This document shows positions 23,757 through 30,425 of a stretch of 30,923 bases of DNA, in pieces. The stretch lies in NCBI RefSeq assembly GCF_035938995.1, contig NZ_DASZGI010000319.1, forward strand, positions 1 through 30,923, written 5' to 3'. Within the stretch, counting starts at the first letter, position 1. Each line of letters opens with the position of its first letter. Source of the DNA: DASZGI01 sp035938995. Its GTDB lineage: Bacteria > Actinomycetota > Actinomycetes > Streptomycetales > Catenulisporaceae. The position numbers and the translations under genes were made by a program. Under the pieces are notes generated by a model, which did not search any database, had not been told where the DNA came from, and saw nothing but the letters and a program-made list of their open reading frames with translations.

Positions 23757-23843
23757 GCGCTTCACAAACAAGCGCGGTTCTCAAACAAACACGGTTCTCA
23801 GATAAGCACGATCCTCAGATAAGCACCGGCTTCCGATGAACAC
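23757..23843. repeat. Five degenerate 17-bp tandem repeats
   Basis: Units start at 23757, 23776, 23793, 23810 and 23827. The three central units read GGTTCTCAAACAAACAC, GGTTCTCAGATAAGCAC and GATCCTCAGATAAGCAC; the outer two are more diverged. All but the first junction (two extra bases) are exactly in register. The array is clearly AT-richer than its surroundings and sits between the dapC stop and a large hairpin. It has no coding frame. The function is unknown. Confidence 0.75.
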
Positions 23844-23884
23844 GGCGGCCCGCCGGCTCCGGGGAAGGGAGCCGACGGGCCGCC
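23844..23884. terminator. Bidirectional-looking GC-rich terminator
   Basis: A 17-bp stem with one mismatch (23844-23860 with 23868-23884) encloses a 7-base loop. It lies between the convergent ends of dapC and the secreted-protein gene, only 22 bases from the latter's stop. There is no U-tract, but the stem is very stable. It probably ends transcription from both sides. Confidence 0.75.
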
Positions 23885-23906
23885 GCGCGCTGTTCGGGCC
23901 GGGCCC

Positions 23907-24560
23907 TTACTTCTTGTGCTTGCCCTTGTAGCCGTGCTTGTGGTGGTGCTCGCCGTTGTGGTGCGCGGTCATCTTCTGCGCGTCGGTGGTCGCGTGCTGT
24001 TCGGCGGCCTGGGCGGCGGCGGGCACCGCGTTGGCCACCGGCGCGCCGTGCGCGGCGCTCTGCATCGGCATCGACTGCGCGATCGGCTGGGCGGCAGCCG
24101 GTGCCTGATCCGGGGCGTCGGTGATGCCGCCGATCCCGGCGATGCTGCCCACGACCGGAATCCCGTTCTTGGTGAGCGAGCCGGCCAGGCCGCCGACGAC
24201 CGGCACGTTGCTCAGCGGCGAGGAACCGCCGTTGCCCGCCAGCGACGCCGTGACCGGCAGCGACTTGGTCAGCGCGCCCAGCGGCGAGGAGGCGCCGGCC
24301 AGGCCGCCGACCACGGGCAGGCCGGAGAGCGCCGACCCGGCGCCGCCCGAGCCGGCCAGGCCGCCGACGATCGGCAGGCCGCTGATCGGCAGTGCGTCGG
24401 TCAGGTTCCCTGCGGCACCGTTGGTCAGGCTGCCGACCACGGGCAGCGAGCCGACCACGGGCAGGGCGTCCGCGTTGGCGGATCCTGCGGCGGCGACCGG
24501 CAGGGCGACGGCGGCGGCAGCCGCCGCGGTGGAGGCGATTCGGCGCCCGGCGTGGCTCAT
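23907..24560 (-). CDS. Secreted repeat protein A, PVVGGLAG repeats and His/Lys-rich tail
   Basis: A 217-residue exported protein of unknown function. A signal peptide with a basic start (MSHAGRR) and Ala-rich core ends at about residue 30 (SANA). The mature part is made of repeated hydrophobic blocks such as LPVVGSL, LPIVGGLAG, LPVVGGLAG and VPVVGGLAG, spaced by Gly/Ser/Asn, with no cysteine. The last about 20 residues are His/Lys/Gly-rich (HHNGEHHHKHGYKGKHKK) and could bind metal or anionic polymer. LTKSLPVT is shared with the next secreted protein. ATG 24560 is chosen; ATG 24572 in the same frame is possible. The ribosome site is poor for both. A cell-surface or aerial-growth role is a guess. 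Confidence 0.78.
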   Translation of the reverse strand: MSHAGRRIASTAAAAAAVALPVAAAGSANADALPVVGSLPVVGSLTNGAAGNLTDALPISGLPIVGGLAGSGGAGSALSGLPVVGGLAGASSPLGALTKSLPVTASLAGNGGSSPLSNVPVVGGLAGSLTKNGIPVVGSIAGIGGITDAPDQAPAAAQPIAQSMPMQSAAHGAPVANAVPAAAQAAEQHATTDAQKMTAHHNGEHHHKHGYKGKHKK

Positions 24561-24621
24561 CTGTTCTCTCATTTCCTTGTGGACTGTGACGGCTCGCCCG
24601 CCCGTCAACTGGAGGCGGCGG

Positions 24622-24646
24622 CCCGGCGGGGTCCGCCGGGGTTTTT
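24622..24646 (+). terminator. Hairpin plus T-run in the leader of secreted gene A
   Basis: CCCGGCGG-GGT-CCGCCGGG is a perfect 8-bp stem followed by GTTTTT, a terminator shape when read on the plus strand. No plus-strand gene ends here. On the minus strand it lies 60-80 bases upstream of the secreted-protein start, probably in its 5' leader. Confidence 0.4.
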
Positions 24647-24710
24647 CCGGCCCGGGGCCCGCTGCCATTGGAATTACGAGCCGACGTCGGCTGAGGTTTC
24701 GGCTGACGAT

Positions 24711-24727
24711 GGTAACGTTTGGGTAAA
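24711..24727. promoter_or_regulatory. Direct-repeat box GGTAAC-N5-GGTAAA
   Basis: GGTAAC (24711-24716) and GGTAAA (24722-24727) have an 11-bp period. They lie about 150 bp upstream of secreted gene A. A matching pair lies upstream of secreted gene B at 25605-25621. Half-sites one helical turn apart are typical for OmpR-type response regulators such as MtrA. A 14-bp palindrome, AGCCGACGTCGGCT (24679-24692), sits beside it. Confidence 0.45.
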
Positions 24728-24831
24728 GGAGGGCTGCGGAGGTGTGATGTCCAAAGACTGGAATATCCGCACATCTTCGGAGTGGAGTGTCTGTACTTCT
24801 TTGCTCTTCGAAGCCGACCGAGGAGCTTTTC

Positions 24832-25527
24832 CTACAGTTGCCCGAGGTTGTTCAGCGCCCCGGTGACCGGACTGTTCGGACCCAGCACGGAGGTCACCGG
24901 CAGCGACTTCGTCAGTCCGCCGACGGTGCCGACGCCGGGCAGCGCGGCCTGGCTGACCTGGCCGGTCACGTCGCCGACCGTCGGCACCCCGGCCTGGTGC
25001 AGCCCGTTGACCAGGGGTGCGGTCTGCCCGACGACGGCGCCGGTGAGGTTCTGCGTCTGGGGAGCCAGCCCCTGCGAGAGGTTGCCGAGCGCGCCGTCCT
25101 GGAGCAGGTTCGGTGCGACCTGGAGCGGATTGCCGGCGTCCGGCAGCACGGACGGCACCAGGTTGCTGAGCGGAAGCGCTGAGGTCAGGTGGTCGGTGAG
25201 CTGCTGCGTTCCGGTCACCATCGCCTGGGTCGGCGCGAGCGCCAGCGTGGCCTGATTCAGCGGGAGCGCCGCGTCGCTCAGACCGAGGGGCGCGTTGACC
25301 GAAGGCAGGGCGACCCCGCTCAGGGCCGCGCTCTGGGCAGTTCCCGCGGGGAACAGGTCGCTGAGCGGACCGGTCGCGGCCTGCGCCGCACCCACGCTCA
25401 CCAGCGGAACTGCTCCGGCCGCGACCGCCGCTGCGGCGCAGGCTGCCCGGCGCAGCGTCGCGCTGGGGACCACCCCGCCGCGCGATGCGGCGTGGCGGGC
25501 GCGATAAGGCACGTGGGACGTACTCAT
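24832..25527 (-). CDS. Secreted protein B, paralogue-like to A
   Basis: A 231-residue exported protein of unknown function. A long signal peptide (basic start, Ala/Val core) ends near residue 50 at AAQAA. The mature part is Leu/Ala/Gly/Pro/Gln-rich with repeated short hydrophobic blocks (LPLSNLVPSVLPDAG, GLTKSLPVTSVLGP) and no cysteine or charged catalytic residues. GLTKSLPVT matches ALTKSLPVT of protein A, and the overall composition is alike, so the two are probably relatives. ATG 25527 has GAGGAG upstream. Some related actinobacterial proteins carry uninformative names; I know no proven role. Its upstream region carries the same kind of TAAC repeats. Confidence 0.8.
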   Translation of the reverse strand: MSTSHVPYRARHAASRGGVVPSATLRRAACAAAAVAAGAVPLVSVGAAQAATGPLSDLFPAGTAQSAALSGVALPSVNAPLGLSDAALPLNQATLALAPTQAMVTGTQQLTDHLTSALPLSNLVPSVLPDAGNPLQVAPNLLQDGALGNLSQGLAPQTQNLTGAVVGQTAPLVNGLHQAGVPTVGDVTGQVSQAALPGVGTVGGLTKSLPVTSVLGPNSPVTGALNNLGQL

Positions 25528-25597
25528 GGGGCTCCTCGGGAGGACGGCGGGAATTCATCGCCGTGCACATCGACCGAAAGAGCCTTCAGGTTGCGGC

Positions 25598-25621
25598 TAT
25601 AACAGATAACGAAGTGATAAC
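25598..25621. promoter_or_regulatory. Iterated TATAAC/GATAAC/GATAAC boxes
   Basis: TATAAC (25598-25603), GATAAC (25605-25610) and GATAAC (25616-25621). The last two have the same 11-bp period as the box at 24711-24727. They lie about 70-95 bp upstream of secreted gene B and overlap its probable promoter. The remaining sequence from 25528 to 25777 shows no gene. Confidence 0.5.
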
Positions 25622-25777
25622 GGTAGTCGGCCGATTGCTTCTCTGATCATGATTTTTTGGAAAAGACCTGACCATCGGGCAGGGCGGATGATCGGCTCGT
25701 TCGATGACTCAACCTCGACGAGCCTCGATGACACAGTCAGCGGCGAAGAGCGCCAATTGTCCGACTCGGGGGACGGG

Positions 25778-26872
25778 TCACGTGCCAGCGGTCACCGTGA
25801 CGTGAACCGTCGCCCCGGCGCCCGTGGGCGAGATAGTCGCCCATCCGGTGGCGCCCGCCGTCGAGGACCACGACCGGTCGGCGTATTGGACGTGCGTGAT
25901 GCCGGTGATCTCGGCCTGTGCGGCCAGCCAGTTGGCGTAGGCCCAGCCGCGGTCGGTCGCGTCCGCGCCGGAGAGGGAGGAGGGCGCTGAGACGTCGAAC
26001 GACAGGCCGTCAGAAGAGATGCTGCTGACCGGGCCCACGTTCGCCGCGCCGAACTGGTTGCGCAGCGTGTTGAGCACCGACTGCGCGCGGGCGTTCAGCA
26101 GCGCGCCGGACGACTTGCTCTGGGCGGCGAACGTCGGGCTGTCGAGGGTGCAGCCGAGCCCCGCCGCGGCGGTGCCCGTGAACACTGCGGCGACCACCGT
26201 CGCATCGGCCTGGTGCGCCGCATAGGCGTCGGGCGCGCCTGACTTCTGCACCGCCTGCGCCGCCTGAGTGAGCGTCATCGACTGCCAGCCGGAGACGTTG
26301 ACCAGCGCCTGGTAGAACCGCGTCGAGGAGTAAACCGGATCCATGATCTGCGTGGTGGTGCCCCAGCCCTGCGACGGGCGCTGCTGGAAGAGGCCGACCG
26401 AGTCGCGGTCGCCATAGCCGAGGTTGTGCAGCTTCGACTCCTGCATCGCGGTCGCCTCGGCCACTTCGATCCCGAAGACCGGCACGCCCTGCTGTATCCC
26501 CACCGCCGCGATCGTGGAGGCGTTCTGAGCCTGCTCCAGGTCCAAGCTGACGCTCCCGGCCGTGGAGCTGGCAGTGCAGCCGCTGGCGGTGAAGATGTTG
26601 GAGAGGCTGCCGAACTTGTTCACCGCCCAGATACCTACGCCGGTCAGCGTGCCAGCTACGATCAGCACCACGACCAGCGCGATCCACCAGCGCCCGTTGC
26701 CGCGCGGCGCACGCGGCGCCGAGCCTGTGGCGAAGCGTCCGGTATCGGTCGTCCGTCTTCTGCTTTCGGGGGCCCGGCCGACAGCCGCCATCAGCCCCCG
26801 GCTCCCCAACCAGCCGGAACCCGGCCAATCGGACACGGCAAGGGCGTAGCGTGACGGGGCGACGCGCAGCAC
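25778..26872 (-). CDS. Membrane-anchored transglycosylase/lysozyme-like protein
   Basis: A 364-residue protein. About 75 Arg/Ser/Gly-rich cytoplasmic residues precede one membrane helix (WWIALVVVLIVAGTLTGVGIW). The external part contains a domain with the phrases EATAMQESKLHNL, YGDRDSVGLFQQRPSQGWG, IMDPVYSSTRFYQAL and AAQAVQKSG. Glu in MQESKL occupies the place of the catalytic glutamate of lytic transglycosylases. Homologous actinobacterial proteins are often mislabelled heavy-metal transporter. A C-terminal about 100-residue part (AWANWLAAQAE-like, here WAYANWLAAQAEITG) resembles a cell-wall association module. GTG 26872 has GAGGAG five bases upstream. It diverges from dapD and may remodel peptidoglycan. 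Confidence 0.82.
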   Translation of the reverse strand: MLRVAPSRYALAVSDWPGSGWLGSRGLMAAVGRAPESRRRTTDTGRFATGSAPRAPRGNGRWWIALVVVLIVAGTLTGVGIWAVNKFGSLSNIFTASGCTASSTAGSVSLDLEQAQNASTIAAVGIQQGVPVFGIEVAEATAMQESKLHNLGYGDRDSVGLFQQRPSQGWGTTTQIMDPVYSSTRFYQALVNVSGWQSMTLTQAAQAVQKSGAPDAYAAHQADATVVAAVFTGTAAAGLGCTLDSPTFAAQSKSSGALLNARAQSVLNTLRNQFGAANVGPVSSISSDGLSFDVSAPSSLSGADATDRGWAYANWLAAQAEITGITHVQYADRSWSSTAGATGWATISPTGAGATVHVTVTAGT

Positions 26873-26959
26873 GGTTCTCCTCGGATCGGATGGTCGGCTC
26901 GGCGTTACCGTAATCGATCGGCATCCGGACCGGTCAATGGTTGTGTCACGAGCCCGCAC

Positions 26960-26975
26960 TAGTCTTGCCTCCATG
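26960..26975 (+). promoter_or_regulatory. Leaderless-type -10 element of dapD
   Basis: TAGTCT (26960-26965) is followed by seven bases and ATG at 26973. There is no ribosome site. This decides the start against the in-frame codon further upstream at 26937. Confidence 0.55.
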
Positions 26976-27809
26976 ACCGAGACCTTCGCCAGCCCGCTCC
27001 CCGCCGTGATCGAAGAGCTCTGGGAGCGGCGTGCCGAGCTCTCTCCGGCCGACGCCGACGCCCGCAAGTTCGTCGTCGACGCGATCGACCTGCTCGACAC
27101 CGGCGCGGCCCGGGTCGCGTTCGTCGATCCGGCCACGGACCTGGTGGTCGTGGACGAGCGGGCGAAGCGGGCCATCCTGCTCGGCTTCAAGGTGCTCGAC
27201 ATGACCGAGGCGACGGTCGGCGAGTTCTACCAACACGACCGGGTGCCGCTCAAGACCACCTTCGACGGGGTGCGCGTGGTGCCCGGCGCGATCGCCCGCT
27301 GGGGCAGCTACTTCGCCCCGGGCGTGGTGCTGATGCCGTCGTTCACGAACATCGGCGGATACGTCGACTCCGGCTCGATGGTGGACACCTGGGCCACGGT
27401 CGGCTCGTGTGCGCAGATCGGCAAGAACGTGCACCTGTCCGGCGGTGTCGGCATCGGCGGAGTGCTCGAGCCGCCGAACGCGGTGCCCGTCGTGGTCGAG
27501 GACGACGCGATGATCGGGAGCCGGTCGATGATCGTGGAGGGCGCCCGGGTCGGCCGGGGCGCGATGGTCGGCGCGGGCACGATCCTGTCCGCCACGATCC
27601 CGGTCATCGACGTGGAGACCGGCGAGGAGATCAGCCGCGGCCACATCCCCGCCTGGTCGGTCGCTGTCGGCGGCACGCGGACCAAGCAGTTCGCCGGCGG
27701 CGCGTTCGGCCTGCCCTGCGTGCTCGTGCTCAAGCGGCTCGAGGAGGGCCATCGGCACGACAAGTCGCAGCTCAACGACATCCTGCGCAGCCACGGAGTG
27801 AGCGCCTGA
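26973..27809 (+). CDS. dapD: Tetrahydrodipicolinate N-succinyltransferase DapD, E. coli-type
   Basis: The 278-residue enzyme transfers succinyl from succinyl-CoA to tetrahydrodipicolinate, the entry to the succinylase branch of lysine and diaminopimelate synthesis. A left-handed beta-helix is visible as hexapeptide-like repeats. The block SMVDTWATVGSCAQIGKNVHLSGGVGIGGVLEP and the N-terminal ERRAELSPADAD match the Escherichia coli form over its whole length (about 274 residues). The usual actinobacterial DapD (Mycobacterium Rv1201c type) is about 320 residues and very different in sequence. So this copy seems to be of non-actinobacterial type, paired with an actinobacterial DapE. Its stop overlaps the dapE start (TGATG). 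Confidence 0.93.
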   Translation: MTETFASPLPAVIEELWERRAELSPADADARKFVVDAIDLLDTGAARVAFVDPATDLVVVDERAKRAILLGFKVLDMTEATVGEFYQHDRVPLKTTFDGVRVVPGAIARWGSYFAPGVVLMPSFTNIGGYVDSGSMVDTWATVGSCAQIGKNVHLSGGVGIGGVLEPPNAVPVVVEDDAMIGSRSMIVEGARVGRGAMVGAGTILSATIPVIDVETGEEISRGHIPAWSVAVGGTRTKQFAGGAFGLPCVLVLKRLEEGHRHDKSQLNDILRSHGVSA

Positions 27810-28897
27810 TGGGGAACGCCGAGCCAGCGCTCGACCTGTCCCTGGACGCGGCCGCCCTGACCGCCGTGCTCGTCGACATCCCCTCCGTCAGCGGTGAGGA
27901 AAAGCCGCTGGCGGACGCGATCGAGCAGGCCCTGCGCGCGCTGCCCGGCCTTTCCGTGCAGCGCCTGGGCGAGAACGTGGTCGCGCGCACCGATTTCGGA
28001 CTGCCCCAGCGGATCGTGCTGGCCGGGCACATCGACACGGTGCCGATCGCCGACAACGTGCCCTCGCGCCGGGAGGGCGACATCCTCTACGGCTGCGGCA
28101 CCTCGGACATGAAAAGCGGGGTGGCGGTCCAGCTCAAGATCGCCGCGGCGGTCGGTGCGGCGGGCGCTCGCACCCCCGCGCACGACCTGGTGTTCGTCTT
28201 CTACGAGTGCGAGGAGGTCGAGGCCGCGCGCAACGGACTCGGCCGGATCGCCCGCGAGCACCGGGACTGGATCGCCGGGGACTTCGCGGTGTTGCTCGAA
28301 GGCACCGACGGCGTCCTCGAGGGCGGGTGCCAGGGCACCCTGCGCGCCAAGATCACCCTGACCGGCACGCGCGCCCACAGCGCCCGCTCCTGGCTCGGGG
28401 ACAACGCCATCCACCGCGCCGCGCCGGTCCTCGCCCGTTTGGCGGCATACGAGGCGCGCGAGGTCGAAGTCGAGGGGCTGCTGTACCACGAGGGACTGAA
28501 CGCGGTGGGCATCAGCGGCGGAGTCGCCGGCAACGTGATCCCCGACGAGTGCTCGGTCACGGTGAACTTCCGCTTCGCTCCCGACCGCTCGGAGCAGGAC
28601 GCCGCGGCGCACGTGCGCGAGGTGTTCGAGGGCTACCCGGTCGAGATCGTCGACAGCGCCCCGGCCGCCCGTCCCGGTCTGAACCTCCCCGCGGCGGCCT
28701 CGTTCGCGGCGGCGATCGGCGCTCCGGCACGGGCGAAGTATGGCTGGACGGACGTGGCCCGGTTCGCCGCGCTCGGCGTGCCCGCGGTGAACTTCGGCCC
28801 GGGTGATCCGAACCTGGCGCACACCCGCCACGAGCACGTCGACCTCGCGAAGGTGGGCGCGGCCGAGGCGGTCCTGCTGGGCTGGCTCGGCTACTGA
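27809..28897 (+). CDS. dapE: Succinyl-diaminopimelate desuccinylase DapE, actinobacterial type
   Basis: The 362-residue M20 zinc peptidase hydrolyses N-succinyl-LL-diaminopimelate. Metal-site motifs are GHIDTVP (His74, Asp76), GTSDMKSG (Asp100) and YECEEVEA (Glu135, Glu136), with THARHEH-like TRHEHVD near the C-terminus supplying the last ligand. ARSWLGDNAIHR and KYGWTDVARFAALG are typical of the Mycobacterium/Streptomyces DapE. The start overlaps the dapD stop (ATG within TGATG), so the two are translationally coupled. The enzyme is cytosolic and essential where meso-diaminopimelate builds the wall. Confidence 0.94.
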   Translation: MGNAEPALDLSLDAAALTAVLVDIPSVSGEEKPLADAIEQALRALPGLSVQRLGENVVARTDFGLPQRIVLAGHIDTVPIADNVPSRREGDILYGCGTSDMKSGVAVQLKIAAAVGAAGARTPAHDLVFVFYECEEVEAARNGLGRIAREHRDWIAGDFAVLLEGTDGVLEGGCQGTLRAKITLTGTRAHSARSWLGDNAIHRAAPVLARLAAYEAREVEVEGLLYHEGLNAVGISGGVAGNVIPDECSVTVNFRFAPDRSEQDAAAHVREVFEGYPVEIVDSAPAARPGLNLPAAASFAAAIGAPARAKYGWTDVARFAALGVPAVNFGPGDPNLAHTRHEHVDLAKVGAAEAVLLGWLGY

Positions 28898-29203
28898 CCT
28901 GGGTATTCCTGCTCGTTCAGGCTTTACGTCTTTGCGCCATCGGTGAACTGCCGTGCGTCCTGCACCGTGTGGAGGCTTAGCTAAACCTGAAAATCACGCA
29001 ACCGCCGGGTGAGCTCGAGCGTCGGTGATTGATGGAAACGGGGGACAACCCTCTTCGCGGCCCATGAGATCATGGTGAGTCGGACCCGGAAGACCAGCGC
29101 TTATGGCGTCGGCCTCCCGCGTCCGGGCGCCGGATCGAGGGGCGGCGCGGCACGGTCCGGACGCGGCGTCCGGCCTTGACACGGGCGATCGGGCGAGCGA
29201 GCG
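28898..29203. other. About 300-bp gap with palindromes
   Basis: No gene is supported. Visible elements are a 16-bp imperfect palindrome, AGGCTTAGCTAAACCT (28973-28988); a palindrome CCATGA-GA-TCATGG (29062-29075); and an inverted repeat CCGGAC-GCGGC-GTCCGG (29157-29173), about 30 bp before the esterase start, which may form a leader hairpin. TTGACA occurs at 29176-29181, too near the start for a normal -35. No clear terminator follows dapE. Confidence 0.4.
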
Positions 29204-30373
29204 ATGGGACTGACGGGCGGCTACTTCCTGGCCGCTGTGATAGGGGCAGTGGTCGCCCTGCCGGTCGCGACCGTGCTGTTGTGGAACCGGCTACGCGGCC
29301 CGCGCCCCGTGCGCGGCGCGCAGCGATTCGGATTGATCCTCGTCTGCCAGAGCACCGCCGTGCTGCTGGCCGCCCTGCTGATCAACAACTCGTTCCAGCT
29401 CTACACCTCGTGGTCCGACCTGTTCGGCTGGAACGGCGCGCCGGGCCAGATCGAGGGCGCCGCCAAACCGCTCGCGCTGACCACGGGAGCGGCCCAGACC
29501 GGCCAGCCGACCGGCGACCGCGCGCTGCCGAACGCGGCGCTGTTCCACCCGTACCACGGGGTCGCGAACGCCTTCGAGACCACGATCACCGGCGCGCAGT
29601 CGAAGGTGACCGGGACGGTTCTGGTCTCGCTTCCGCCGCAGTACTACCAGCCCCGCTACGCGCATACCTACTTCCCGGTGGTGCAGCTGTTCTCCGGCTT
29701 CCCCGGATCGCCCCAGACGTGGCTGTCCAGCATGGAAGCGCCGTCGATCCTCAGCCAGGCCGTCGACAACCGCGCGGCCCAGCCGATGATCCTCGTCTCG
29801 GCCTCCATCAACGTCGACCCGCCGCACAATGCCGACTGCTCGAACATCCCCGGCGGCCCGCAGGTGGCGACCTGGCTCTCCCAGGACGTGCGCCAGCTCG
29901 TCGAGACCTCCTACCGCACCGCGACCGACCGCACCGGCTGGGGCCTGATGGGCTTCTCCGAAGGCGGCCTGTGCGCGTCTAAGCTCGCGCTGCAGTACCC
30001 GGACGAGTTCATCGCGGGCGTCTCCATGAGCGGTGACGACCACCCCGGCGGCGACCTGCTCGGGTTCGGCACCACTGCTTACAACCTCAACGCGCCGCTG
30101 TGGATCCTCCAGCACCAGCCGCCGAAGCCTGTGGCGCTCCTTCTCACCGGGACCCTTCAGGACGGCGCGACAGCGCAGGAGGCCGACGCGATGCGTGCCG
30201 CGGTCAAGGCGCCGACCACGATCTCGCTGCTGATCTCCCCGCGCGGCGGCCACAACATAGGGGTCTGGAAGGCGATCGAGCCCGAGGCGTTCGGCTGGCT
30301 GTCCGGTTATCTGCAGGCCACCACCATCGGCAACATGCAGGTAGCGCCGCAGCTGCTCGACGGGACGAAATAA
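29204..30373 (+). CDS. Membrane-anchored alpha/beta hydrolase (esterase D / antigen 85-like)
   Basis: A 389-residue protein. Two hydrophobic helices near the N-terminus (about 5-27 and 42-63) place the catalytic domain outside the cell. The nucleophile elbow is GFSEGG with Ser252, an acidic residue lies in TGTLQDG, and the catalytic His is His350 in PRGGHNI. The phrase VVQLFSGFPGSPQTW fits the oxyanion region of the PF00756 esterase family, which includes mycolyltransferases. In organisms without mycolic acids such proteins are annotated as esterases; the substrate is unknown. ATG 29204 has only a weak ribosome site (GCGAG). It stands alone and converges on bioA. Confidence 0.85.
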   Translation: MGLTGGYFLAAVIGAVVALPVATVLLWNRLRGPRPVRGAQRFGLILVCQSTAVLLAALLINNSFQLYTSWSDLFGWNGAPGQIEGAAKPLALTTGAAQTGQPTGDRALPNAALFHPYHGVANAFETTITGAQSKVTGTVLVSLPPQYYQPRYAHTYFPVVQLFSGFPGSPQTWLSSMEAPSILSQAVDNRAAQPMILVSASINVDPPHNADCSNIPGGPQVATWLSQDVRQLVETSYRTATDRTGWGLMGFSEGGLCASKLALQYPDEFIAGVSMSGDDHPGGDLLGFGTTAYNLNAPLWILQHQPPKPVALLLTGTLQDGATAQEADAMRAAVKAPTTISLLISPRGGHNIGVWKAIEPEAFGWLSGYLQATTIGNMQVAPQLLDGTK

Positions 30374-30425
30374 GTAGTACAGCGTGGCGGGCCGCATCTG
30401 ACGTCCTATGAGGACCAGGACAGGA

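Noticed and set aside
23907..24560. Sortase LPxTG signal in secreted protein A
   Set aside because: LPVVG blocks resemble LPxTG, but none has the Thr-Gly pair near the C-terminus followed by a hydrophobic segment and basic tail.
28973..28988. IdeR/DmdR iron box
   Set aside because: The half-sites are like those of the iron box, but the central spacing and flanks do not match the 19-bp consensus well enough to call it.
28994..29182. 62-codon minus-strand open frame in the gap before the esterase
   Set aside because: No ribosome site, no conserved-looking segment, and Pro/Ala/Arg-rich random-like composition.
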